Shown: positions 51,437-62,584 of the stretch, piece by piece | How positions within the stretch are numbered: position 1 is the stretch's first letter | Layout: each line of letters begins with the position of its first letter | NCBI GenBank assembly: GCA_018873245.2 | Contig: JAEMBT020000006.1 | Coordinates: 13,424,387 to 13,488,386, forward strand | Reading direction: 5' to 3' | Length of the DNA stretch: 64,000 bases | From: Archegozetes longisetosus | Taxonomy: Eukaryota > Arthropoda > Arachnida > Sarcoptiformes > Trhypochthoniidae | Made by a program: the position numbers and the translations under genes | The notes under the pieces: model-generated | What the model was told of the DNA's origin: nothing | Database searches by the model: none | The model's input: the letters and a program-made list of their open reading frames with translations, nothing else

Positions 51437-51745
51437 TGTTGGATACCTAAATTTCTGGGAATTGTTTACTAAAATTCTATTTCTTAATCCCTAGATACTT
51501 TGCACTTTGAGTAGAATAAAAAGCCTAAACACCTGTTCAAAACGCGTGTTTAGGGTGTCATATTCGAACCATATAATACTGTAAACCTTACTATAAAAGG
51601 ACAGTCTTGATCATAAATAGTCAACTGTGTATACTATTTTATTTTTACATTTTAAATAAATTTTGCATTACGTATTTTATTTTACTTTTGTTCGTTTTTC
51701 TTTGCTGCGTATATCTAAGTTGAACAATAAGTTTCAGAGACAACA
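51437..51745 (+). mobile_element. 5' LTR of a Ty3/gypsy retrotransposon
   Basis: A 309 bp LTR beginning TGTTGGATACC and ending GAGACAACA (TGTTG...CAACA inverted ends). It is inserted in the P450 fragment. Seven nt downstream (51752) a primer-binding site starts TGGCGCAGTCGACAGGAT, complementary to a tRNA 3' end. No 3' LTR was recognised. Confidence 0.8.
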
Positions 51746-51750
51746 CAGAA

Positions 51751-52370
51751 ATGGCGCAGTCGACAGGATCTAAACGTATTAAGTTGGGACTTCTAATTGA
51801 GAAAAATGAAAATACGGCAAAATTAGTTATGTTTGAGGAACCAAACTCCACCGAATAGAATCTTATAACAGGACATCTTTAAGATCTTGTAAACCATTCG
51901 GTTCTTCAAAACAAAACAACAGTCCAAACAGCCCTGGAAATCATGGAATGCCAAAGACGTGTGACGGTAACATTAACTGCGGAAGAAGCAGCTCCTTACC
52001 TGACCGGCGGATTCGACAAAGGAGAAATAGACGACAACGAGGAAGATGTAGCCGTAAACACGCCTATAGAGCATGTTAATCAGGACACGTCTCAGTGCTA
52101 ATCAGTGCTTATCAGTGCTAATAGCGAATCAAGCTTTATGGGACAAGTCATTAAAGAGTTACTCAGGAGTCAAGAAGAAAATATGAGAATAATGCTGGAA
52201 AAACTTCAAGATACACTATTTAATCAACGCCAACAAACCAGAATAGGTAAATTTGGTGGTATGTCCGAAGAGCCAAATACATGGTTATAAACTTACGCAA
52301 AAGCATGCGAACTGAATGGATGGAAATCGCATTCCAGTAAAATACACGGTTGAGCTAGACTTTACTTGGC
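51751..52370 (+). pseudogene. Gag remnant of the gypsy element
   Basis: Downstream of the primer-binding site are fragments of a Gag: a helical KELLRSQEENMRIMLEKLQD region and FGGMSEEPNTWL...KACELNGW, the capsid-start motif typical of gypsy Gag (family: PxxWLxxYxxACxLNGW). Stops at 51856, 52098 and 52288 and frame changes make it non-functional. It runs into the inverted repeat at about 52350. Confidence 0.75.
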
Positions 52371-52745
52371 CAGAGATTTTCGACATAAGCTTTGTATATA
52401 AATAAACTACAACTCAAGCTGAGTTCAAATATACAAATTTCATTTGCCGCAAATGACTAGAACATTGGTAAAAAAATTCCAAGTAATCTAGTATATAGAA
52501 AATTACCGTAAAATAAATTTATGGAATCAAGTTTCAACTCAAACCGATCGAAACGAACAGAATTTCATTGTTCTGATAATATACTTTGATGAAATTTCAA
52601 AAAATAAAAATATATTGAAAAAATGAGAGAACTAAGATCCTACGGGGCCTTGGTCTAAAATAGTACCTCGTTAAAAATATACATTTTGAACAAGGTCTTG
52701 ACAAGGACTAAAAGATTATTAAATAACGTAGTATTACTAATGTAA
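52350..52745. repeat. Left arm of the 52.3-55.4 kb inverted repeat
   Basis: Contains gypsy Gag-derived sequence and continues into non-coding DNA. Its complement occurs at 53140-53195 plus 54604-54704 and 55184-55395, the right arm being broken by the mariner (53196-54603) and a MITE (54705-55183). Key shared stretches: CAAATTTCATTTGCCGCAAA, TTGATTCCATAAATTTATTT, TAGACCAAGG...TAGGATCTTAG, AACAAGGTCTTGACAA. Confidence 0.85.
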
Positions 52746-53139
52746 ATTGCAAAACTAGATCCGTATAGTTTCACGATCACAGGATCCAGGAACCGTTTTC
52801 TTGCGGTAATGGCGGAATATGGCTTATAAATATAAACTAAGTTAAAGATCTTGGCTAATAAATGTACCGTTAGGCCTAAATGTGTCATTGGAAGCGTCAT
52901 AGGGGATGCGCTTATTATCGGTCAGACGATGCTCAGTTGGTTTAATAAGGCAAGCGGTTCGGCTTAGTATGTTGAAAGCCGATTGGAAATTCTCCGTGTC
53001 GGGTCAAAGTAACCCAGCTAAAATAAGCCAGCGAAAATAACGTCTCAATAATTAAAACTTTTATAGTGTTGTTAGAAAGCTATTAATGATTTATTGCTTA
53101 TAATATCAGTACTAATCTATGTTAAGCGAGGAATTTCAC
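52746..53139. other. Centre of the inverted repeat
   Basis: About 390 bp of slightly less AT-rich sequence with no frame I recognise (GGATCCAGGAACCG, CGGGTCAAAGTAACCC). Probably retroelement interior. Confidence 0.4.
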
Positions 53140-53195
53140 ATATGGCTACGTTATTTAATAATCTTTTGGTCTTTGTCAAGACCTTGTTCAAAATA

Positions 53196-54603
53196 TATTA
53201 GATGATTTCATAATGGACTTCAAACTTTTTGATAAGATAAAATTACGTTATTATTAACTTTAGTCAATAAGTTAATACTTCCAACACATCACTAGCTAGT
53301 GTACTATTAAATGATGGTCCTTCAACTAATTGTGTTGATTCTTGCCGTATTGGCATTAAAAAGTATCGAGGCCCCAATTTTAGACCAACTTCGGGAAAGT
53401 GTCACTGCAGAGGACCAGCGATCATTTATAAAGTTAAGTGTATTACTGGGCACAGCTCCAAGAGTTGTTGCGACACAACTGGCAACTGCTGCTCCTCAAG
53501 GCCATTTAAGTGAAAGGCAAGTATACACTTGGTATAATGATTTTAAAGACGGAAAGCGCACAGATATAGAAAATCTATCTGGATCCGGAAGACCACGAGA
53601 TGTGGTTACAGAAGAAAATAAAGAAATGGTTAGGTAGCTGATATTGGAGAGCGAGGGATGCGTACGGAAGATCTCTTATATGAAACTCAAATGTCTCATA
53701 CAAGCTTATGGAGACTTCTCAAAGAAATCGGAGCCAGAAAAATAAAGTCCAGGTGGGTCCCTCACGAATTGACCGAGAGACAACAGCAAGCAAGAATGAA
53801 TATAGCAGGTAAACATCTTGCACGTTATCAAAGGGAACATGATTTTCTGAATAAGATAATCGCCATCGATGAGACATGGATTAAATCATATGACCCACAA
53901 GAGTCTAGAGCCGCTAGTGAATGGCTATTGCCCGGACAAAAACCGTAGTTATGCGGAAATGAAAAAAAAATTTTCTGAAAAATTTTTTTCCACCGCATTT
54001 TTTTCCTATTTGTCGTAGACCCAAGATATTGAAGGAAGAACCTCAACAATGGAAGTGCATTATGATTTTGGCACTTTGGAAGAAGCAGGTCTTCACATAC
54101 GAGATTTTACCTGAATGAAGTACTGTTGACAGTGTCACCTATCTTAACTTCCTCGAACGTCGTGTGCTTCCCGAAGTTAATCGAAAAAAATTTGGACGTC
54201 CCATCATATTACATGACAATGCCAGACCCCATAAACATCGCATTATTAAGGAGTTTCTGCAAGAAAAACGTTGGGAAGAATTGGAGCACCCACCATATAG
54301 CGCTGATATGTCATCGCCGGATATGGACGCTATCCATCGTATAAAAGTACCAAACAAGGGGAAGCAGTTCCAGAGTCAAGATGAGCTCATAAGGGATTAC
54401 GCAGCTGTAATTCGGGACATTAACAAAAAACACTAATCTTTGGGTATCAGATGCTACCTGACCGCTGGAGAGCTATCACCCTTGCATGTGGCAAATATGT
54501 CGAAGATTAGTATAAAACATACTTTGATATCTTGTATCATTTCGGAAATATTTGAAAAATAATACTGAAAAAAGTTTGAAGTCCATTATGAAATCATCTA
54601 ATA
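53196..54603 (+). mobile_element. Mariner transposon, TA target duplication
   Basis: 1.4 kb, ends TATTAGATGATTTCATAATG with an exact complement on the right, TIR about 34 bp, flanked by TA (53194-53195, 54604-54605). It carries a broken transposase and is inserted in the right arm of the inverted repeat. Confidence 0.9.
53311..54510 (+). pseudogene. Mariner transposase, several frameshifts
   Basis: HTH region (HLSERQVYTWYNDFKDGKRT, SGSGRPRD), then SRWVPHELTERQQQ, IAIDETWIKSYDPQ (Asp 1), PIILHDNARPHKHR (Asp 2) and HPPYSADMSSPDMDAI (Asp 3), with 34 residues between Asp 2 and the SSPD Asp, so DD34D. The end LPDRWRAI...GKYVED-stop is at 54508-54510. Lesions: TAG 53635-53637, a frame change into 53658, a stop at 53946-53948 with about 110 nt of scrambled poly-A/T, then frame changes near 54120 and 54440. 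Confidence 0.9.
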
Positions 54604-54704
54604 TATTTTAACGAGGAATATTTTAGACCAAGGTCGCGTAGGATCTTAGTTCTCTCATTTTTTCAATATATTTTCATTTTTTGAAATTTCATCAAAATAT
54701 ATTA

Positions 54705-55183
54705 CAGTCTGTCCTTTTATCTTCTAAACTCAGATCAAGCAGTTAAAGCGTTTTATATTTTGATATTTTAATCAGATGTCAAATAAATTACTCATCGATT
54801 CAAAATTTGATACTTTGGAACAAACTTTTATTAATCAATTCGAATGTAATAGAATTAGTGTTTAGAAATAGCAATTCGATACTTTATAACATGTGTTGAA
54901 AGTCTTCGTTATTTTCTAAACAAGGTTTAACTCTTTTAATCATATTGTCTGAAACTTTTAATAAAGTTTCAGGAGTTATTTTTCGAATTTAGTGTATTGT
55001 AAAATACATTATTGTAAACACCATTTCGGACACTAAAAGTGATTTTTAAACAAAACATAATGATTAAGAAATAATCTTTCCAAAGATTTATTTCAAACTA
55101 TTCATAAGTGCATCTGATCGATGCGTAATTTTAAAGAAAAATTCTACTCAATATTTGAGTTTAGAAGATAAAAGGACAGACTG
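54705..55183. mobile_element. Tc1/mariner-type MITE, TA duplication
   Basis: Ends CAGTCTGTCCTTTTATCTTC and its exact complement, TIR about 28 bp, flanked by TA at 54703-54704 and 55184-55185. The left arm of the host inverted repeat lacks it. Non-coding. Confidence 0.85.
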
Positions 55184-55289
55184 TATAAGAACAGTGAAAT
55201 TCTGTTCGTTTCAATCGGTTTGAGTTGAAACTTGATTCCATAAATTTATTTTACGGTAATTTTCTATATACTAGATTACTTGGAATTTT

Positions 55290-55870
55290 TTTACCAATGT
55301 TCTAGTCATTTGCGGCAAATGAAATTTGTATATTTGAACTCAGCTTGAGTTGTAGTTTATTTATATACAAAGCTTATGTCGAAAATCTCTGGCCACATAG
55401 TCTAGTCGAATTTTCGGGAATTTTTTTATTGATGTTCTGGTCATTTGCGGTGAATAAAATTTAGATAGTTGAACTCTGTATGAGTTATAGATTATTTGTA
55501 TATGAAATTCATCTATGGATTTTCTGGCCACGTAAAGTCCAGTCAAATTTTCGGGAATTTTTTTTTACCAATGTTCTAGTCATTTGCGGTGAATAAAACT
55601 CATATGTCTGAAATCAGCCTAAGCTATAGTCTATTTATATACAAAGTTTATGTCGAAAATCTATGGTCACGTTGTCTAGCCGATTTCTTCGGGAATACTT
55701 TTACCAATTTTCTGATCATTTTCGGTGAATAAATTTTATATATTTGAACTCAGCTTGAGTTGTAGTTTATTTATATGCAAAGCTTATTTGAAAAATTTGT
55801 GGCCACGTAAAGTCTAGTCGAATTTTCGGGAATTTTTTACCGATGTTCTGGTCATTTGCGGTGAATTAAA
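55290..55870. repeat. Tandem array of about 137 bp units made of inverted Gag sequence
   Basis: The landmark GTCATTTGCGG occurs at 55305, 55440, 55579, about 55715 and 55851 (spacings 135-139). Each unit contains CTTATGTCGAAAATCT-GGCCAC and AATTTTCGGGAATTTTT. On the minus strand one unit reads ARDFRHKLCI, the same peptide as the plus-strand Gag remnant near 52350-52390, so the array is an amplified, inverted piece of the gypsy element. Confidence 0.8.
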
Positions 55871-56146
55871 GCAATTAAATATTTCAGAAGCTATTTGAAA
55901 GGACGACATTTTAGCGTTCACACAGACCACCTAGCCTTATCTCACATTATGGGCTTAAAGGAACCCAAAGTACGTCGCGGAAGATGGCAAGAGTTTTTAA
56001 TGATATATGGAATGATCAATCATCGCTCAGGGCGCGAACTTCAAGACGCGGATGCGTTATCGCGTTTGTGTCACATCTACAAAAACTTGAGGAGTCCAGA
56101 TACGGCTGTAACAGATGCTATCAACACGGTTGACAAGTTTTATTGA
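55871..56146 (+). pseudogene. RNase H fragment of a Ty3/gypsy polyprotein
   Basis: Follows directly after the tandem array: KGRHFSVHTDHLAL (RNase H Asp in TDH), MGLKEPKVRRGRWQEF, INHRSGRELQDADALSRL (family: RPGKxNxxADALSR). No reverse transcriptase or integrase is readable nearby. Probably the same element as the LTR at 51437, with its middle replaced by the inverted repeat and array. Confidence 0.85.
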
Positions 56147-57038
56147 ATATTAATTTTAATTATTAAATTTCCCTATGACTTACAGCGAGACAAGATCTAA
56201 GTGTAGATCACTATTAGATGTAGATCACACTTCATCAGAATGCCGAAAGTTGAATATGAGTTTAAACCACCTAAAAATAAAACTTTATACACATTTATAA
56301 ACACTTATAATTTCATTTTTAAAATTTTAGATCCTATCAAGAATATAATTACCAATTTGTGCCATTTTAGCCTTTTTGTTGTTTTCATAACAAAATCCGT
56401 TATTTTAATTTTATTTTCAACTAATTATTTAAGAAGTTTTAATAAGGTTACAAGAGTCAGCAATGGGATATTAACCTCTTGAAGTGTTGAATTAAAAGTC
56501 ATTGACATTATATATTTGTTTTAGATATTAAAAATTGTGCTGAAAATGTACATTAGTTTGAGCTGGTGCCTTTAGTACTGTTTTAATCTATAAAGAACGA
56601 TGAAAGTAAGTCTATGGGATTCTGGCTATCCATACACCCGGGATCTCATGATATATTTTAATAGAGGTCATCATCTCGATCAAAATTGTTAATAGGCCCA
56701 CCTCTGTATAACTTATAGTTTATCCGCATGATTTCCTTAAAGTAAATGTTCAAAATAAATATTCGATTTTCTCTAAGGATATTATAGATTTCGAAAAACG
56801 GGTTTCATAATTGTAATCAGCGTTAAATTCTACATCGAAATCATGTATTATATAATAAAAAATCTTAAAGTGGAAAAATTCGATATAAAATATTTAAAGT
56901 CGAATATCTCGAAAAGTATTCGATATAAAAAGTTGGGATTTCATATTCAGAATCAGCGTTAAAAAATACATATAAATCAGTTGAAAAGTCAATTTATAAA
57001 ATAATGAATTTTAATAACATCTCAAAACAACACAAATC
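56147..57038. other. AT-rich spacer
   Basis: Nothing recognised; 56240-56482 is open but low-complexity and lacks family resemblance. Confidence 0.35.
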
Positions 57039-57270
57039 ATGTCTTCACAAAGTGAAAACGCTACGGTGCATAGGGAGTCGGCCCCCAGGGCTCCTGTGGT
57101 TCCTCAACTGGCTACTGGGATGACGGACAATAGACAGCATCAAATTGGGTATGCCAGTGGTACTCAAGATACCAATTCCCGCAGTTTTTAAATGACATCT
57201 GCGTGGAATTGAAGGACCAAAGTAAGTATCGGCGGCGACTTTTAGGGGTATTGAGTGGGGGCGGAGGGTG
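57039..57270 (+). pseudogene. GC-richer piece with a short Ser/Pro ORF
   Basis: ATG at 57039 opens a 50-codon frame (MSSQSENATVHRESAPRAPV...) and, after a +1 shift near 57185, continues FLNDICVELKDQSKYRRRLL, then a run of GGG codons. It may be the N-terminus of a retroelement or transposon protein. Unknown. Confidence 0.3.
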
Positions 57271-57404
57271 GGGTCCCCACCTATGCATTAATGTATCAAT
57301 AATAACAAATAGTTATGTCTTATATTATATAATTGATAGCCAGGGTTTGTCAAACTTCTTTTAAGATTCTTTTTAAGCCTTCTCCCTGATTTTTAGCTAC
57401 TATT

Positions 57405-59300
57405 TAAGGCGCCTAAAGCGTATGGAGTCAAAACAGCTAAAAAATAACAGCTAAAACAAAAACTGCTAAACAAAATTAGCTAAACAAAAACTGCTAAGCT
57501 TAAAAAGCTAAGTAAAATCAGCTAAAACAAAATAGCTAGACTAAAACAGCTAACTCAAAAGATCTAAAAAAGTTACAGCTAATCATAAAAACAGCTAAAC
57601 CAAAACAGCTAATGCAAGCTGTACGAAACAAATAAAGCACTTTCATAACTGTTATAAATGAATAGTGAGTATATAATATCGCTATGCATAGTTGGCCACT
57701 ATGTTAGCAAATAGGGAAATCACCCAACAACGCCTGCTTAGCGGTCCTACTGGTTCGGGTATGCAAATCACTGCCCGTAAACAGAGCGAGTTATGCCTTT
57801 TTTCAGTGGCCAAAGTCCACTAATAAAAGTAACCTCTTCAGTTTCCCTATCTCGCTCTCATGTTTGTGTTATCTTGCGCAGCCATTTTCCATTTTATATA
57901 AAAATTTTCAAACATTAAGCCTATATGTATATTAATATAAAATTATCCCACATAGGAAATAAGTTCTATAATCCATACACATTTTCGACACCTAACCTTA
58001 GAAACATTAACAATAGTATTTAATAATAGTGACATGACCTAAATTATTTAGCTGTCCTAAATTAGTGACCATTTCTAAATCCTTGACCTGTCCAATAATC
58101 TTTGTACTTAACTATAATTTCTAACCATAAAAGCATGTGATGGTCAATTTGATGAATTTTTGTAAACAAAATATGTTGGTATATAAAGACTAGGCTTTTG
58201 AGCTCTAGGATACACTCTTCTCTTGTTGTGGTCAAGAGTGACATATGAGTGAAAAGCTTTTGTGGTACTCCTACACATAAGTTAATGTCTCATATTAAGT
58301 GTTTTACTTTCTTTATATTAAATAAAGTATATTTTAAAGAAAAGTGCTTAATCACTCATTAAGATCGTGACAATAGAGAAACATAACAAAATATTAATTT
58401 AAATTCTTAATTTTTAAAATTCTTAATAGTGGCAGTGGAAAAAATTTTAAAATTAAAAATTATAATCTATCGAATAGAAATTTTAAAACTCCTCGATTCA
58501 TAAAGATTGAATTTATTATATTTGATTTAAATATTTATAGTATTATTTTTCCAAATAATCAACTATAGAAAAGATTTTCGAGAGTTAAAAAATCTGGTAG
58601 GGCTCCAGAAGGAGTTATTTCCACTTAGAAAATTATCTTTTCATTTAGAAAATTTTATTGGAAATAGAATAATTTTATCAACGAGGACATGATTTAGTAT
58701 TAAATGAAGTCATTGAATCTTAACATATAAATTGGAAACTTATTCAAAACATGAAACAAAGAAGATTAAAATGTAGCTCGTAAAGGCTCAGCTGATATTA
58801 AAGAGAACTAAAATAATAGTTCATAGGTCTAACTTAATCCCATTCAAATTCCTCAAATATCACTAGATGTAGAATGTGAAAATACTATTGTAAATATATT
58901 CGTAGAAATCTGGATACTAAAGAATATTATTTTTCAAAGTAAAATATATCGAGTTTGTGCAGAACGTGTTCAATCATGTGTTAATCAATATGACAATAGT
59001 AATATACTCGAATACCTCAATACTTTATCTCATAATATTAATTTGAATGTTTAATTTGATATATTTGATTATCGAAGTATTATTATAATAAAACTCAATT
59101 GAAATCGTTCATCATAATTTTTAAGTTAGCTGATTTTGATTAGCTGTTTTTACAATTAACGCTTTTTACATTAGCTTATATTGATTAGCTGTTTTATTTT
59201 AGCTGTTTTTGTTAGCTTAATAGGTTTAGCTGGTTTGTATTAGCTGTTATTGCGTTAGCTAATTTTACTTTAGCTGTTTTGACATAGAACCCGCCTAAAG
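57405..59300. mobile_element. Foldback-type element with tandem-repeat termini (AGCTAAAACA)
   Basis: The left terminus 57425-57625 is built of about 20 imperfect copies of an AGCTAAAACA-like decamer. The right terminus 59115-59285 contains the same motif inverted (TGTTTTAGCT). The outer boundaries GGCGCCTAAAGC (57401) and CCGCCTAAAGCC (59289) are also inverted. Long terminal repeats made of short tandem repeats are the hallmark of Drosophila FB-type elements. The roughly 1.5 kb interior includes a solo LTR (58030-58372) but no transposase I can read. It lies against the truncated end of P450 copy D. Confidence 0.7.
58030..58372 (+). mobile_element. Candidate solo LTR, ATAG target duplication
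   Basis: 343 bp beginning TGACATGACC and ending GATCGTGACA, flanked by ATAG (58026-58029 and 58373-58376). TATATAAAG near 58178 and AATAAA near 58319 are ordered as promoter and poly(A) signal. A different family from the 12.5 kb solo LTR. Confidence 0.65.
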
Positions 59301-59334
59301 CCATATTTTAAGGTTCTAAATTTTCTGTTTCTAG

Positions 59335-60209
59335 TCATAGAGTCAGTAGCCGTTTAATCTACAACTCGAAAATCAATGATTTTTGAATGTGTTGAGGAAA
59401 AATTGCTACTCATTGCTCGATTGAAACAACTTTCATGAATATTTTTCTCGAATTAATGACTAAAGGATTTGTTGAATCATTCGCAGAATCAATTTCGGTT
59501 GCAAAGAAAGCTCTCAAAAGTGTCTAAAACTAAACGATTCAAAATGAGGTCTGACAACTAAAGATTCTTCAATTACAACTAACTTTTCAATATTATTTAA
59601 AAACAGTTGTATTGATTCTTCAAATAGCTTTCTGTTTTTTAAGACCAGCCAAAAAAGAATACTGAAACTATCATGTCTCGAATGTTTCCGCGAACTATAA
59701 CTCAAGAACAAAAGGCTTTTCCACCAGGTTGGGGAGGTAAAGGATAAATCTTTGGAATTGATAAAAATTTTTTTAATGGAAAAGACAGTATAAAATTTAG
59801 AAACTGCTTTCATATTGTTACTCTATAATTGAAAAATTTTTTGAAGTCTTCGACAAGTAATAGATTGATTAATTGGGGTCGGCCACTAATAAATTGGGTG
59901 ACAAAATTTCATAAGTGCTATAAATTAATTTATGAAAAAAATCTTAGATTGAATTCCGTTTGAAATTTTTCATAAAACCATAAAATACTTATCCAACATT
60001 TTTTTCATTTGTTTTGGTACAATTCCGATCGTTTAAGTTTAAAACATTACTCGAAGATTTAAAATTATGAAAAACATCGTTAGGTATCCCCTGAAGTTTC
60101 CAAAATGTTAGTTTACGGTACAAACAAATAACACTAAATTTAAAATAATTATTGACGCGAAAAATTTCGACTCAATCATTGATGAAATACAATTATAAAG
60201 TGAAACTAT
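59335..60209 (-). pseudogene. Cytochrome P450 (copy D), 5' exons only, decayed
   Basis: Minus strand: exon 1 region about 60209-60000 (start codon changed, CTAT in place of CCAT; YRKLTFWK region still visible), exon 2 about 59930-59840, exon 3 about 59760-59335 with stops and indels. Homology ends abruptly at about 59335 next to the FB-like element; exons 4-5 are missing. The oldest copy of the cluster. Confidence 0.8.
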
Positions 60210-61408
60210 TTTGGCATTCTATACGAATTTCGTATGAAAATTTTCATCTCTATCAGTTAGAACCTGGCTTTTAATACTGGTGAAAACTAGGTTGTTTACA
60301 AACAATTTTCTAGACCATTGGTGAAACTACTATGTATGAGTACAGCAAAATGTACAATAGTTCTTAAATTTAAGATTTGACGGTTAAACATGATTTTCAA
60401 CCTACGAGTATATACAATTTTATTTCAAGATTTTAACCGCGATATAAATATTTAATGATCACTCACACGACTTATTATATGATTTTATCGACATGTTAAA
60501 GGTTTTTAATAAAAATCCTAAATTCATATTTATTTAAAGTTTTCTGAATATCCTATGAATGCAGTTTCTTCGAGCATTTTAATTTATAAAGTTTGTATTA
60601 AAATAGAACTAAATTATGCTTCCAAATACTTATTGATAATTTGATTTTTCGTCATTTTGTTTATTCAACATAAACTTATTATTTCGCACCATTCAATAAC
60701 CAAAATATTTAAGACTTTTTTGAATGAGTCAGTCAAGAAACAATTTATTTTCAAAAGAAAAAGATTACTTCATGTGTTAATTTTAAACCCTATTCGTTTT
60801 AAGAGATTATACTTCCGTTAATATAGTGGCCCAAAATATAATAGTCATAATCAGCAACAATCAATAGCCTACTCCATATTTTTCAACTGAGGAGTTATAA
60901 ATCCAAATACTCAAAAATTTCCATAACAAGATTTTGAATCTTAAATTTTTATTTAATTTGTAAAGATTTGACTATTCAGATTCTAAGATTTTTTTATATA
61001 CGTGGCTGTTACATTAGTTTACAATTTGGAAACTATCAAATTTCTAAGCTAAGTGCTCAAATAGTTCAGAAATTCTACTCAAATGATAAAACTTAATAAT
61101 TGTGATATTTTCATATTTTATAAAATTAAGTTGTTTGAACTGTGAAAATTTCATTGATAATTAAAAGTTCACACCAAAACGCATAAAGAATTATGTTTCA
61201 AGAAATTTTGACAGTGTCATGGCCATCTCTAGTTTTATTTAGTGCCCTCTCTAACAGTAGCCATTAAGTCTAATCTTTTCACCATTAGATGTATTTAAAT
61301 ATATTTAAAATAGCATTAGACTTCGTAATATAAAGCAGTTCATCCAAATAATTTTAACCGAAACCATACATTTTGTCCGGTTTGATCAAAATTAGATAAT
61401 AACTATTA
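60210..61408. other. AT-rich intergenic DNA
   Basis: Copy D upstream region, then nothing recognised. Confidence 0.4.
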
Positions 61409-61921
61409 GGGGTACCGTTTAATTACCGCGCACACTATAACAAAAACTAATTTTTATTTTTAAAAAGTTACAAAAGTTCAACCAATTATATAATCACCCA
61501 CTTGATGATGATAACTCATCTTTCGATTGAATTTTATCCAAACATCATTGTCCACTAAGATTGGTCGGTCAGATCTCGAGCAGCCTTTGAGACTACAATC
61601 ATCGGAACGGAACCGACTAAACCATTCCTGGGATTGTCAGACACTTATCACTTGGCCGTAGGTTCCACAGATATTATTGGTGATCACAGTGGCATTTGAT
61701 CCGCGATCGAATTTATACGTCAAACAGTGTCTGACACGACTTATCGGGAATGTAATCGAGCATTGTTTGGGCACAATTAAGAAATTATTTTTTCACTAAA
61801 TTGAAGTCAAATATATGTACTTTCAAGTGAGAAACGGAAACGATTTGTAAACAAATGTTTTCCCTCTGTAGACAACACTACAATTACATATATAAAATAC
61901 GCAGTAATTAAATGGTACCCC
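61409..61921 (-). mobile_element. Internally deleted, worn mariner remnant
   Basis: Ends GGGGTACCGTTTAATTACCG and the complement of the right side GGGGTACCATTTAATTACTG. Inside, on the minus strand, pieces of the mariner HTH domain similar to 41495-41761 are readable across frames. Not the same subfamily as the 41.4 kb element, whose ends differ. Confidence 0.75.
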
Positions 61922-62500
61922 TTATTAATATTATGAATATTATGAAATAGCAATTAATATTATGAATTTTTGTTTTATAAAATAATAAATGATTAGTTCA
62001 CCCTTAGAAATATTTTTCAGGTAGAATATGTTTGAAAGGATAAAGATATGCGGTCGTCTTATTTTAAGCTTAAGGCCAGATATAAATGGCTAGAAGTTTT
62101 ATTTTAGACGTTGGAATGGCAGGTCGAAAGATATATGTATGTCTATGAGCCACTTAAATGAATAGAATATTATTTTCGGTGTTGCAAATAAGTTTATACT
62201 CTACCAAATTATATTTTAAAAAATTAACAAAATAGATTACATGATTTGTTATGAAGAAAATTCATAATTATACTTCGAACGTTTGTTACTGAGCGTACTT
62301 TGACTTTAATTTGATCTATTAATTAAAAAAATATTCAATCAAATAATTAACAAAATATATTTTTGTCATTTTAAACTATTTAATGTTATATTTGTTTGTT
62401 TGATATGAATTCCATTGAGATACCTTTACATAAAAGGTTAAAAAATGTTATATGTATTCCTTTGTAATTTAATATCCGTTCTATTGAACTGAATAGAAAG
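61922..62500. other. AT-rich intergenic DNA upstream of the SDR gene
   Basis: No gene or element recognised. Confidence 0.4.
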
Positions 62501-62509
62501 TATATAAAA
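62501..62509 (+). promoter_or_regulatory. TATA box of the SDR gene
   Basis: TATATAAAAG sits about 80 nt before the start ATG at 62585, which places the cap site near 62530 and gives a short 5' UTR. Confidence 0.6.
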
Positions 62510-62584
62510 GGTCTGCAATTTATTCGTTTTTCAGATGTGACAAATTTTTTGTGTTATGAAATTGTCATAATAATTGGCATAAGG

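Noticed and set aside
61409..61921. Mariner remnant as a copy of the 41.4 kb element
   Set aside because: The terminal repeats differ (GGGGTACC versus TAAGGATTTTC), so they are different subfamilies despite similar HTH fragments.
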